From NCBI RefSeq assembly GCF_001563285.1, contig NZ_CP005188.1:191501-255500 (forward strand): 64,000 nucleotides of DNA, read 5' to 3'. This DNA comes from Sphingobium sp. MI1205. Lineage in GTDB: Bacteria > Pseudomonadota > Alphaproteobacteria > Sphingomonadales > Sphingomonadaceae. Shown one piece after another: positions 1 to 8,868 of the stretch. The translations under genes were made by a program, and so were the position numbers. Numbering within the stretch: position 1 is the stretch's first letter; the number at the start of each line of letters is the position of its first letter. The notes beneath the pieces are model-generated. The model saw only the letters and a list, made by a program, of their open reading frames with translations. It searched no databases and was not told where the DNA came from.

Positions 1-289
1 TGGCAGTAATGCTTTGCATTTTGAGGATGTTTCCATTGCAACGGCGCGACGTTAATATGACTGTCCAGTTGCAGTGTTCGGAACTCTGTATCTCATGCGA
101 CCAGCTTGATTGACATTTCCGCCCGTAATTGAGGACGACGGTCAGCTATTCCTTTGCGTTGCCAAGCGTGATCGCCAGGCGCCCGTGAAGGGTTCCGGGC
201 GATCGCGCAGCGTCGAGAGGGGGCGCCTTGATGCGCGTGTCCATCGGTCTGGCGCGCCGACCCGGCGTGCCGGACCTGCGTATCCGGCT

Positions 290-1084
290 CTAGAAAAAGG
301 CGAGCAGTATGGCGCCCAGTCCGACCCGATACAGTACGAAGACGGTCATCGACTTTGTCCGCAGAAACCGCATCAGGCCGGCCATCGTGATGAAGGCGGC
401 GACGAAGGTCAGTACGCCAGCGACGAATGCATCCCATTGCATCTCGCGCGTCGCCTCGGCGAGGTCGAGCCCTGCGAGAAGCCCGGCTCCGGCAACCGCC
501 GGGATCGACAATAGAAATGAGAAGCGCGCCGCTTCGGCGCGGTGGAAGCCCAGTACCCGCGCCGCCGTCATGGTCACGCCGGAACGGCTCGTACCCGGAA
601 TGAGAGCCAGCGCCTGGGCGAGCCCGACGATGATGGCGTCCTTCAGGCGCATGTCCTCGTAGTGGCGTTCCTGCCGCCCCCACCGATCCGCGGCGCCTAG
701 CAAAAGCCCGTAGAAGATCAGGTTAAACGCGACGAGATCGGTCGATCGGAACTGGTCGAGAAAGCCGCCGGTCTTGAGAAACAGTCCGACCAGGACCGCC
801 GGGATCGTGCCGATGACAATCCAGAGGAACAGGCGCTTTTGCTCGTCGGCGCGCCCCACTCCGACGGTGGCCAGCCCACCTTGTGCCAGACCGCGCACAT
901 CGCGGAAGAAATAAATGATGATGGCAAGCAGCGAGCCGACATGGACCGCGACGTCGATCAATGGACCCTGATCTGGGAAGTCGGTGAAATGCGGGATGAG
1001 GATCAGGTGACCGGATGAGGAGATCGGGAGAAACTCGGTGATGCCCTGAACGACGGCGATGAGCAGTTGCTGGAAGAAGGTCAT
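290..1084 (-). CDS. uppP: Undecaprenyl-diphosphatase (UppP/BacA)
   Basis: Integral membrane phosphatase that dephosphorylates undecaprenyl diphosphate to recycle the lipid carrier of peptidoglycan and other envelope polymers; family members confer bacitracin resistance. The 264-residue protein has both family signatures: QGITEFLPISSSGHL near the N-terminus (residues ~14-28) and PGTSRSG in the middle (~164-170). It has about eight hydrophobic segments and the usual family length. The ATG start follows a short AT-rich leader. It lies alone, with the AI-2E family gene 168 bp upstream on the same strand. The assignment is secure. Confidence 0.97.
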   Translation of the reverse strand: MTFFQQLLIAVVQGITEFLPISSSGHLILIPHFTDFPDQGPLIDVAVHVGSLLAIIIYFFRDVRGLAQGGLATVGVGRADEQKRLFLWIVIGTIPAVLVGLFLKTGGFLDQFRSTDLVAFNLIFYGLLLGAADRWGRQERHYEDMRLKDAIIVGLAQALALIPGTSRSGVTMTAARVLGFHRAEAARFSFLLSIPAVAGAGLLAGLDLAEATREMQWDAFVAGVLTFVAAFITMAGLMRFLRTKSMTVFVLYRVGLGAILLAFF

Positions 1085-1252
1085 GGGTCGATCAGGATCC
1101 CTATTGTATCGAATTGAAAACTTCTGGCTGTATTAAGCGACGGGGTTTGTGAGCCATTGTCCCGAAGTCGCGCTTTGAAGCCTCGCTGGAAATGCGACAA
1201 GCCGGCTAGCTTAAGCCAAACCCTCGGCTGGCAAGGCCGGCTTTCCGCTGGT

Positions 1253-2350
1253 TTAATCCTCTCCTGCTACCTTGATCGGCTTTCCGAGCATGGCTCGCAC
1301 GTACACGCGCTGGATCAGGACATAGACGACTATCGTCAACGGTGCCGCGAGCAGCACTCCAATGAAACCGAACAACAGGCCGGCGGCAAACACCGCGAAC
1401 AGCAGCACAGCTGGCGGGACATCCACCGCATGCTTCTGAATCATGGGCTGCAGGAAATTGCCCTGCAGCTGCTGGATGGCGAGGAACAGGAGTAGCGTCC
1501 AAAGCGCCGTCATAGGCGTTACGGTGAAGGCAAGGAGGACAGCGGGAACACCCGCGATAACCGGACCGACCATGGGAATGATATCGAGCAGGCCGGCGAT
1601 AACGCCAAGCCCGCCCGCCGCAGGCACGCCGAGCAGCGCGAGCCCTGCCCAGGTCAGCCCGGCGACGACCATTGACGAGACTGCCTGACCAACCATCCAC
1701 CCGCGCAGCCCGACCGAGGCATCATTGAGCGCCAGAGCGGCAATTTCTTCGGCTCTTGCAGGGATAAGGAGAAGCAGTCCCCTTCGATAGGTCGCAGGGT
1801 CGCTCGCAAGGAAGATCGCAGCGACAAGCACAAGGACGAAGTCGGCCAAGCCACTGCCGGCGGCCATTGCATAGCCTCCAGCCTGCGACGCGAGGCGGGA
1901 AATGTCGTCACCGCCGATTTCGGCCAGCTCCCGCACCCGCTCGCCCAGTCCGTAACGGTCGAGGAAGCCTTCGACCGCCTGAATGGCGCGCGGAACCGTC
2001 TCTCGGATCGTGTCGAATTCACGCGCGAGCTGCGAGCCGAATAGCACGAATGCGCCGATGAAGAGCGCAAGCATGCCGATCACCGATAGCGCAAGTGCAA
2101 CCGGACGCTTCATCCGAGTTATGCGGCAGAGCCAGGAGGCGATCGCGTCGAAGACTGCCGCGATCACGACTGCTGCAAAAACGAGCATCAGGAAGCGGGT
2201 CAGTTCGATCGCAAGCCACGCCATGCCCACGATAGCCACGACGATCAACGTGGCGATGGCGATCCGTCCATGATCAAATTGCAACGGCGGCAGCGCTGTC
2301 TCGCGCCGTCGTTCTGCTGCGAGTGCTTCGCCAGGATTATTATCGCTCAT
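1253..2350 (-). CDS. AI-2E family transporter (PerM/YdiK-like membrane protein)
   Basis: A 365-residue polytopic membrane protein of the AI-2E transporter family (TqsA, PerM, YdiK). These are exporters of varied or unknown substrate, including a quorum-sensing molecule and, in some bacteria, Na+/H+ exchange. It has a basic N-terminus, paired hydrophobic segments at residues ~30-80, a soluble insertion (~110-150), then helices ending in a QLQGNFLQPMIQ segment and a GFIGVLLAAPL segment, both typical of the family. The substrate cannot be told from sequence. It lies upstream of uppP on the same strand; 168 bp separate them, so co-transcription is possible but not shown. Confidence 0.9.
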   Translation of the reverse strand: MSDNNPGEALAAERRRETALPPLQFDHGRIAIATLIVVAIVGMAWLAIELTRFLMLVFAAVVIAAVFDAIASWLCRITRMKRPVALALSVIGMLALFIGAFVLFGSQLAREFDTIRETVPRAIQAVEGFLDRYGLGERVRELAEIGGDDISRLASQAGGYAMAAGSGLADFVLVLVAAIFLASDPATYRRGLLLLIPARAEEIAALALNDASVGLRGWMVGQAVSSMVVAGLTWAGLALLGVPAAGGLGVIAGLLDIIPMVGPVIAGVPAVLLAFTVTPMTALWTLLLFLAIQQLQGNFLQPMIQKHAVDVPPAVLLFAVFAAGLLFGFIGVLLAAPLTIVVYVLIQRVYVRAMLGKPIKVAGED

Positions 2351-3282
2351 ACAGCGCTTGTATCGTGGATGGACTGCCGCGCAACCTCTGGCGGCGTATC
2401 AGCTCGCTCGTGAAATGCATTGCATAGGCGCGTCGCCGCCCGCGCGGCCAGCGATGCAAGACTCTTTCTGGAGCGCGCCGCGAAAGTATCGGCTGACGTT
2501 TGCCGACACGCCCGAGGAGAGCGATGCGGAAGGTTGAAGCGACGAAGGCCCGTTTCCTCGGACCCATCAGGGCCACGATCCTGCTGGTCGCGGGCGTCAT
2601 GGAAATGCGCCTCAGCCCTGCAAGCCCGGACTGGCGATCACTGGCAACCCCGAACTGCCCTGCGTCTCTGTTTCCTGGCCCCCTTTTGCAAGACGGCCTC
2701 AGTTCGACCACGGATTTCCTTTCAGCCCCGGTCAGAACCGGGCGCGAACGCCTCCAAGCGCAAGGCGCGGTGCGCCGGGGCGCGGACGCGTCCTGATGAT
2801 GCCGTCTGATGATGCCGTATCAGGATGACGACGATAGAAATCCGGTAGGATACTCCGGCCCCGCCGCCGTGCTGACGGGGCTGCCACGAACTATTCGACG
2901 ACATGAACACCGACTGATCGTGCCGCTCGCCGAAGCACGATCATGGGGAAGGGCGGTGACTTCCCTCGCCGCTTCAATCTCACGCTACGATGCTTGATGC
3001 GGGATCTGGAGGAAGTCGAAGCGTGGCTGGAAGAGCGCCGCGTGCCCTCTTCCGTGGCGATATGGAGCGACCGGCAGATGGTCTGATAGAGGGCAAAGCC
3101 GATCGCTTCATCGTCGACGACCATGTCGATGCCTTCGCGTCCAGCTTCGAACCGATGGCCACGGGCCAGAGCATTGAAGAGCCCCAATAGATATTTCATG
3201 AATCCGAACCAGATGGGACGGCGGATCGACCTTCCGGCCGCAGCAAATAATTGGTGTTGATAAGCCTGGGAGAGTCGGTATC
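2351..3282. other. Gene-poor stretch with small ORFs and a regulator remnant
   Basis: No intact recognisable gene. It holds the AlpA-like remnant at 2905-3086 and three weak candidates. One is a 40-codon plus-strand ORF at 2415-2537. The second starts with ATG at 2524 after a GAGGAG ribosome site and encodes ~90 residues, ending at 2796. The third is a minus-strand frame from 3199 downward whose first ~50 codons use codons like real genes here but match nothing I recognise; its later part runs antisense to the AlpA remnant. I would not annotate these three as genes on present evidence. Confidence 0.5.
2905..3086 (+). pseudogene. Frameshifted AlpA-like (phage-type) regulator remnant
   Basis: Two adjoining plus-strand frames together resemble a small AlpA-family excisionase or regulator. 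The first (from 2905) reads RLIVPLAEAR, like the RLIRLPEV start of that family. After a shift near 2930-2940, the second reads RRSTIMGKGGDFPRRFNLTL and then LEEVEAWLEERR up to the stop at 3084-3086, like the family pattern SRSTIYRLI-GDFPRPVKL-WRESEVEAWLEAR. There is no start codon in the second frame after its upstream stop. AlpA proteins usually accompany integrated elements, so this may be a scar of one. No integrase was found nearby. The match is from memory of the family pattern. Confidence 0.4.
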
Positions 3283-3284
3283 TG
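3257..3284 (+). promoter_or_regulatory. Candidate promoter of the first GH115 gene
   Basis: TTGATA (3257-3262) and TATCTG (3279-3284) are spaced 16 bp apart and end just before the LacI-type operator at 3283-3296. A repressor bound there would cover the transcription start. Prediction by eye only. Confidence 0.3.
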
Positions 3285-3296
3285 GTAACGCTATCA
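3283..3296 (+). promoter_or_regulatory. LacI-type operator, copy 1
   Basis: TGGTAACGCTATCA, a near-palindrome with the central CG step typical of LacI/GalR-family operators. It is the exact reverse complement of the 14-mer at 16245-16258. It ends 22 bp before the ATG of the GH115 gene. The obvious candidate to bind it is the LacI-type regulator at 18627-19691. Confidence 0.7.
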
Positions 3297-3318
3297 TAAA
3301 TTGAAGGAGGCGAGGATC

Positions 3319-5946
3319 ATGAGAGCGACGATTATGCTGTCGCGTCGGCGACTGCTTACGGGTGCGGCGGGAGCCGGCATGTGCGCGGCTATCTCGAAAG
3401 CCTCTGCAAGCACCTCTTGGAGCACGGTCGCAGGCCGCCGACAAGAGTTTCCGCTCATCACCGATGGATCGCCAGCCACCCTCGTCGTTGAGGAGAGTGC
3501 GGATTCGGCGGTCCATTTCGCCGCCCGATGCTTGGCCGAGGATATCAGACGCGCATCCGGACGGTCGCCACAGGTTCATACCGATGTGGGGGCGACAAAC
3601 GGTCCGGTCGTGCTGATCGGCGTCCTGGGGCAAAGCCCGGCCATCGATGCGCTGGTGGCGGGGCGGAGGATCGACGTGTCCCGCATCAGGGGCCAGTGGG
3701 AAGCCCATCTCCGCCTGGTGGTCGACCGACCATTTCCAGGCGTGCCGGAAGCGCTCGTCATCATCGGCTCCGACCGTCGCGGGGCAGCGTTCGGGGTCTA
3801 CGACCTGTGCGAGCAGGTCGGCGTGTCGGCATGGCACTGGTTCGCCGACGTCCCGGTCCAGCGTCGGCAAAATGTCACCATCCCGTCGGAACCCCGGATC
3901 GACCAGCCGAAGGTTCGCTACCGCGGCTTCTTCATCAATGACGAGGATCCCTGCTTCAGCGGATGGGCCAAAAAGAAGTTCGGCGGCATCAATGCGGCGA
4001 TGTATGCGCATGTGTTCGAACTGCTGTTGCGGATGAAGGGCAATTATCTCTGGCCCGCCATGTGGGCGCCCAAGGCGTTCGCCGCCGACGACCCCAATAA
4101 TATGATCGTCGCCGATTCAATGGGCGTCGTGATCGGCAATTCCCATCATGAACCGATGCTGCGCGCCCAGGACGAGTGGCATCGACATACGGACCAGGGC
4201 GTCACCGGCGGCCTTTGGGATTATACCAAAAACGGTGAGAACCTTCGCGCCTTCTGGCGCGGCGGCATCGAAAGGATGGTCTCCAAGGGCAAGGGGCAGG
4301 TCTATGAGTCGCTGGTCACCGTGGGCATGCGCGGCGACGGCGACGAGGCCATGGTGGAGGGCACGGCGACCGAGTTGCTTGAACGCATCGTCGCCGACCA
4401 GCGCAAGATCATCGCGGAGGTCACGAAAAGACCGGCCAGCGATACGCCACAGCTCTGGGCGCTCTACAAGGAAGTACAGGACTATTACGACCACGGCATG
4501 AAGGCGCCCGACGACGTCACGCTGCTGTTCGCGGATGACAATTGGGGGCAGATTCGCCGGCTTCCGCCTCTGGGTTCGCCGCCCCGCCTAGGCGGCTATG
4601 GGGTCTATTATCATTTCGATTATGTCGGGGTTCCGCGCAACTACAAATGGCTCAACACCAATCAGATCGAAAAGATCTGGCAGCAGATGGATCTGGCCTA
4701 TCAGCGCGGCGCCAGACAGATATGGATCGCCAATGTCGGCGATATCAAACCGATGGAATTTCCTCTGGGTTTCTTCCTGTCGATGGCATGGAATCCCGAA
4801 GCGATGACGCCCGAAGCCCTGCAAGCCTATCCGCACGCCTGGGCGCGAGCAAGTTTCGGCCCGCACCAAGCCGTCGAGATTGGCGACATCATGACGACCT
4901 ACAGCAAATTGGCGGCGCGGCGTAAGCCCGAGCTGATCGATCAGGACAGCTTTCCCCTGGGCGAGGCGACGGCGGAAGCTCTGGACGGCGCCGAGTTCGG
5001 CCAGATGGTCGATGAGTGGAACGCGCTGGAAGCCCGTATGCTGGCGGTACGCGGCAAGCTGCCGCCGGAGCAGGCGGACGCCTATTACCAGTTGCTTGAA
5101 TTCCCGGTCTCCGCGATGGCCAACCTCTATCGCCTTCATTATTCCACCGCCTGGAACCGGAAACTCGCCGCGTCGAACGACGCGCGCGCCAACTATTTCG
5201 CAACCGAGGTCGAGACGGCCTATGCGCGGGACGGTGCCCTGACCGAGCGCTATCATACGATAAACGGCGGCAAGTGGGATGGCATGATGAACCAGGTCCA
5301 CATGAATTACGTCATCTGGAATGATCCCACGCAACAGACGATGCCCAGCATCATCCGGGTCGGCGGCGATACGCCAGACGGCAAGCGGCGACGCCAGCCG
5401 ACCTTCGTCACATCTGCGCCCCGCCAGCCGGGAATCGTCGCGCGCGAGGCAGGGACGTTCAATCGCGCGCATCATGGTCCCGGCCTGCGATGGACGAACA
5501 TTCCAAATCTTGGGCGCACGGCAGGCGGCGTTCTCGCGCTGCCGCAGGGGCAGGCGGCGACGAGCGAACGGGATGGCGTCCGTCTCGAATATGACATGGT
5601 CATGGACAGGCCCGGCCCCGCGACTCTCACGCTGTTCCTTGCGCCGACCCTGGACACGCTCGGTCAGGGCGCACTGCGTATCGGCGTTTCCATCGACGAC
5701 CAGCCCGTCCAGCCGCTCACGGCCCGGCTCGAAGCGACCGGCGGCGCGCAGGACACGCCGGGCAAGCAGGCCTGGGCGGAGGCTGTGCGCAACAATGTCG
5801 TCAGGCTGTCGGCGGAACTCGGCCCTCTTACGGCCGGCAGGCATGTCGTAAAAATCTGGCGGCTGGACGACAATGTCGTGCTCCAGAAAGTCGTGCTGGC
5901 GACCGTGCCCTTACCCCCGTCCTATCTTGGACCGACCCCCACCTAA
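3319..5946 (+). CDS. GH115 xylan alpha-1,2-glucuronidase (exported, Tat-type signal)
   Basis: Removes (4-O-methyl)-glucuronic acid side chains from xylan or xylo-oligosaccharides. The 875-residue product starts at ATG 3319, eight bases after AGGAGG; a longer TTG-started frame from 3301 would put that ribosome site inside the gene. The N-terminus has a twin-arginine-like SRRRLL motif and a hydrophobic stretch ending near SKASAS, so export is likely. Family features include YRGFFINDEDP, the NYLWPAMW segment and GMRGDGDEAM (residues ~334-343), followed by the C-terminal beta-rich domain. It stands alone downstream of a LacI-type operator and converges on uxuB. A second, divergent GH115 lies at 36681-39605. 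Confidence 0.93.
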   Translation: MRATIMLSRRRLLTGAAGAGMCAAISKASASTSWSTVAGRRQEFPLITDGSPATLVVEESADSAVHFAARCLAEDIRRASGRSPQVHTDVGATNGPVVLIGVLGQSPAIDALVAGRRIDVSRIRGQWEAHLRLVVDRPFPGVPEALVIIGSDRRGAAFGVYDLCEQVGVSAWHWFADVPVQRRQNVTIPSEPRIDQPKVRYRGFFINDEDPCFSGWAKKKFGGINAAMYAHVFELLLRMKGNYLWPAMWAPKAFAADDPNNMIVADSMGVVIGNSHHEPMLRAQDEWHRHTDQGVTGGLWDYTKNGENLRAFWRGGIERMVSKGKGQVYESLVTVGMRGDGDEAMVEGTATELLERIVADQRKIIAEVTKRPASDTPQLWALYKEVQDYYDHGMKAPDDVTLLFADDNWGQIRRLPPLGSPPRLGGYGVYYHFDYVGVPRNYKWLNTNQIEKIWQQMDLAYQRGARQIWIANVGDIKPMEFPLGFFLSMAWNPEAMTPEALQAYPHAWARASFGPHQAVEIGDIMTTYSKLAARRKPELIDQDSFPLGEATAEALDGAEFGQMVDEWNALEARMLAVRGKLPPEQADAYYQLLEFPVSAMANLYRLHYSTAWNRKLAASNDARANYFATEVETAYARDGALTERYHTINGGKWDGMMNQVHMNYVIWNDPTQQTMPSIIRVGGDTPDGKRRRQPTFVTSAPRQPGIVAREAGTFNRAHHGPGLRWTNIPNLGRTAGGVLALPQGQAATSERDGVRLEYDMVMDRPGPATLTLFLAPTLDTLGQGALRIGVSIDDQPVQPLTARLEATGGAQDTPGKQAWAEAVRNNVVRLSAELGPLTAGRHVVKIWRLDDNVVLQKVVLATVPLPPSYLGPTPT

Positions 5947-5989
5947 AACGGCACTTTGCTGCCACCGGAACCGGCGAGACCGATCCTCG

Positions 5990-7459
5990 TCATCGCCGCG
6001 CCAGGATATGCATCGCGGCGCGGACACCCTGGGTCTCCAGCAGATCTAGCCAGCGCAGCAGCGCCGCGCGGAAGACGACATTGCCGCGCAACGCGGGCCG
6101 CATGACGGGATCAAAGCCCAATATCGCGTCCACCCGCTCGCCCGCGCTGTTCGCGTCGGCCAGGCAGGTCGCGATCGGCCCCGCCAGCGGATCGTCGACC
6201 AGATGCGTGCCGCCGACATCATCCCGGCCCGCCTGCCAGCGGATCCAGGCGGCGACCGCCAGCGACAGCGCGTCGATCCCGTGCCCCGCCTCCAGCCGCG
6301 CGGCGATAGGAGCCAGCAGGCGCTGCGGCAGCTTCTGCGATCCGTCCATCGCGATCTGGCGCGTGCGGTGCTGCAATGTCGGATTGTCGAACCGGCCGAT
6401 CAGGGCGCGGCGATAGGCGGCGATGTCCAGTTCCGGCGGCGGGTTCAGCGTCGTCTCGCTCTCATCCCACAGCGCCTCGACGAAGGCGCGCGCCTGCGGC
6501 AGCGCCAACACTTCATGCACATGGTCGATGCCGGCGAGGCCACCCAGATAGGCGATGCCGCTATGCGCGCCGTTGAGCAGGCGCAGCTTCGCCTCTTCCC
6601 ACGGCGCGACATCCGCAGTCAGATGCACGCCCGGTCCAAAGTCCGGCCGGGGACCGCAGAAATCATCCTCGATCACCCATTGCAGGAACGGCTCGGTCTT
6701 GACCATCGCGCGATCCTCCACCCCAATCCGTGCGGCAAGAGCGGCAATGTCGGCATCGGTCGTGGCGGGAACGATGCGGTCGACCATGGTCTGCGGGAAC
6801 GCGCCCCGTGCCGCGATCCAGTCCGCGAGCGCCGGATCGTGGCGCCGCGCCAGGCCGGTCACCGCGTCGCGCAGGCGCGCGCCGTTGTACGGCAGGTTAT
6901 CGCAGGAAATGGCCGTGAAGGGCGCTTGGCCGGCCGCACGGCGCATGGCCAGCGCGGCGACCAGATAGCCCGGCGCGGTCTGAGGCGCATCAAGGCTGGC
7001 AAGGTCCGCCGCCAGTTGCGGGTCGCCTTCGATCAGGGCGCCGGTCGCCGGGTCGAGCTTGTAGCCTTTCTCGGTGACGGTTAGAGTGACGATATGCGTA
7101 TCGGCATGCGCAAGGGCGGCGAGCAGGTCTCGCGGCGCTTCGGGGGCGACGATCACGTCCTGCACGGCGCCGATGATCCTTGCCTGCTCGGCGCGCCCGT
7201 CGCGGACGACCAGCGTGTAGAGACCGTCCTGCGGCGCCATTTGGTCGCGCACGGCAGGCGACCGCAGCGAAGCGGCGGTGATCCCCCAGCGTAGGTCGCC
7301 GCAGTTTAGGGCATCGTCGAAGAACACCGCCTGATGCGCGCGATGGAAGGCGCCGATGCCCAGGTGAACGACGCCGCGCTTGACAGCGGCCCGGTCATAG
7401 GCCGGGCGCAGGACATCGCCGGGCAATCCGTCGATCGTCGCAGAGGACAGGCGGCTCAC
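5990..7459 (-). CDS. uxuB: D-mannonate oxidoreductase (fructuronate reductase)
   Basis: NADH-dependent reduction of D-fructuronate to D-mannonate in the glucuronate pathway; mannitol dehydrogenase family of long-chain polyol dehydrogenases. The 489-residue protein carries the N-terminal VVHLGIGAFHRAHQAVF nucleotide-binding motif (~30-46), a central SCDNLPYNG motif and the ExFLQWVIEDDF segment, then KLRLLNGAHSGIAYLG. The start is GTG at 7459, overlapping the uxaC stop (GTGA), so it is translationally coupled. It is the last gene of the minus-strand operon that begins with the GH3 gene at 16224. The adjoining uxaC and manD make fructuronate the likely substrate rather than tagaturonate. Confidence 0.93.
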   Translation of the reverse strand: MSRLSSATIDGLPGDVLRPAYDRAAVKRGVVHLGIGAFHRAHQAVFFDDALNCGDLRWGITAASLRSPAVRDQMAPQDGLYTLVVRDGRAEQARIIGAVQDVIVAPEAPRDLLAALAHADTHIVTLTVTEKGYKLDPATGALIEGDPQLAADLASLDAPQTAPGYLVAALAMRRAAGQAPFTAISCDNLPYNGARLRDAVTGLARRHDPALADWIAARGAFPQTMVDRIVPATTDADIAALAARIGVEDRAMVKTEPFLQWVIEDDFCGPRPDFGPGVHLTADVAPWEEAKLRLLNGAHSGIAYLGGLAGIDHVHEVLALPQARAFVEALWDESETTLNPPPELDIAAYRRALIGRFDNPTLQHRTRQIAMDGSQKLPQRLLAPIAARLEAGHGIDALSLAVAAWIRWQAGRDDVGGTHLVDDPLAGPIATCLADANSAGERVDAILGFDPVMRPALRGNVVFRAALLRWLDLLETQGVRAAMHILARR

Positions 7460-8868
7460 AGCTTGTAGGCCGCCTTGACGAGATCATAGGAAAGAGCGCG
7501 CGCCAGTTCAAAGGCTTCGTCTTCCTCCAGCCGATGCTCGGCGACGAGTTGCGCCAGCCACGCGCAATCCATGCGCCGCGCGACATCGTGCCGCGCCGGG
7601 ATCGACAGGAAGGCGCGGGTGTCGTCGTTGAAGCCGACGGTGTTGTAGAAGCCGCCGGTCTCGGTGGCCCGCTCGCGGAACCGGCGCATGCCTTCGGGGC
7701 TGTCGTGGAACCACCAGGGCGGCCCCAGCTTGAGGGCCGGATAATGGCCCGCAAGCGGCGCCAGTTCGCGCGAATAGACATCCTCGTCCAGCGTGAAGAG
7801 GATCAGGGTCAGGCGCGGGTCGTTGCCGAAACGGTCGAGCAAGGGCTTCAGCGCGCGGACGAACTCGCCGGGAAGCGGAATGTCGCCGCCCTTGTCCCGT
7901 CCGAAGCGCGCCAGCACCTGGCGGTTATGGCTGCGATAGACGTCGGGATGCAGCTGCATCACCATGCCGTCCTCGGTCGACATGCGCGCCATTTCGGTCA
8001 GCATATGGCCACGGAACAGCTCGGCTTCCGCCGCCGTCACCGGTCCCGCCACTACCTTGGCGTAGAGCGCCTCGATCTCCGCCGGCGGAAGGTCGGCGGT
8101 GAAGGCGCTGGGATGGCCATGGTCGGTCGATGTCGCGCCCGCTTCACGGAAATCGGCGCGGCGCTTCTCATGGGCGCGCAGGTAACCCGTGAAGCTGCCC
8201 GCATCCTCGCCCGCCATCGCACAGAAGGCGCGGACATTATCGGCGAAACCGGGCGTCTCCGGATCCATGACGGGGTCGGGACGATAGGCCGTGACCACCC
8301 GTCCCTTCCAGCCGCTCTCGCGAATGACGCGATGGTGATCGAGCGGATCGAGCGGGCCTTCGGTCGTCGCGATCAGTTCGATATTATAGCGTTCGAACAG
8401 CGCGCGCGGGCGGAAGGCGGGCGTCTTCAGCGCAGCATCGATGATGTCGTAATAATGATCGGCGGTTTCCGCCTCAAGCCGGACGTCGATCCCGAAGGCC
8501 TCGGCGAAAACCCAATCCAGCCACATCCGGGACGGCGTCCCCCGGAACAGATGATAGCGCTCGGCGAAGCGCCGCCAGATGGCGCGCGGATCGGCTTCGA
8601 CCGGGCTGCCGTCGACCGTGGGAACGCCGAGCTGGTCCAGCGTCACGCCCTGGCTCATCAGCATGCGGAAGACATAGTGATCGGGGACGATCAACAGTTC
8701 CGCCGGATTGGCGAAGGGCTGGTCATAGGCGAACCAGCGCGGATCGGTGTGCCCGTGCGGGCTGACGATGGGCAGGTCCTTGACCGTCGCATAGAGAGCC
8801 CGCGCGATGTCACGGCTACGCGGATCGGCGGGGAATAGCCGGTCGGGATGGAGTGTCAGCGGTTTCAT
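7456..8868 (-). CDS. uxaC: Uronate isomerase
   Basis: Converts D-glucuronate to D-fructuronate (and galacturonate to tagaturonate); an amidohydrolase-superfamily enzyme of the cytoplasm. The 470-residue protein has the usual length, with the metal-site motif SPHGHTDPRWFA near residue 35 and the TDHGHPS motif in the middle. The frame stays open far upstream to 9597, but the ATG at 8868 is the start: it overlaps the stop of the transporter gene (ATGA) and gives the canonical MKPLTLHPDRLF N-terminus. It sits between exuT and uxuB in one operon, giving the first two steps of glucuronate breakdown side by side. Confidence 0.96.
   Translation of the reverse strand: MKPLTLHPDRLFPADPRSRDIARALYATVKDLPIVSPHGHTDPRWFAYDQPFANPAELLIVPDHYVFRMLMSQGVTLDQLGVPTVDGSPVEADPRAIWRRFAERYHLFRGTPSRMWLDWVFAEAFGIDVRLEAETADHYYDIIDAALKTPAFRPRALFERYNIELIATTEGPLDPLDHHRVIRESGWKGRVVTAYRPDPVMDPETPGFADNVRAFCAMAGEDAGSFTGYLRAHEKRRADFREAGATSTDHGHPSAFTADLPPAEIEALYAKVVAGPVTAAEAELFRGHMLTEMARMSTEDGMVMQLHPDVYRSHNRQVLARFGRDKGGDIPLPGEFVRALKPLLDRFGNDPRLTLILFTLDEDVYSRELAPLAGHYPALKLGPPWWFHDSPEGMRRFRERATETGGFYNTVGFNDDTRAFLSIPARHDVARRMDCAWLAQLVAEHRLEEDEAFELARALSYDLVKAAYKL

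Noticed and set aside
93..683. Open frames on both strands overlapping uppP (93-683, 110-514, 309-662)
   Set aside because: They overlap the clear UppP gene and have Arg-rich, domain-free products. Bases 1-289 therefore hold no supported gene.
4588..5844. Minus-strand 418-codon frame within the first GH115 gene
   Set aside because: Shadow of the GH115 coding frame; no recognisable domain.
7534..8838. Plus-strand 434-codon frame opposite uxaC
   Set aside because: Antisense to a well-supported enzyme, composition typical of a shadow frame, no ribosome site.
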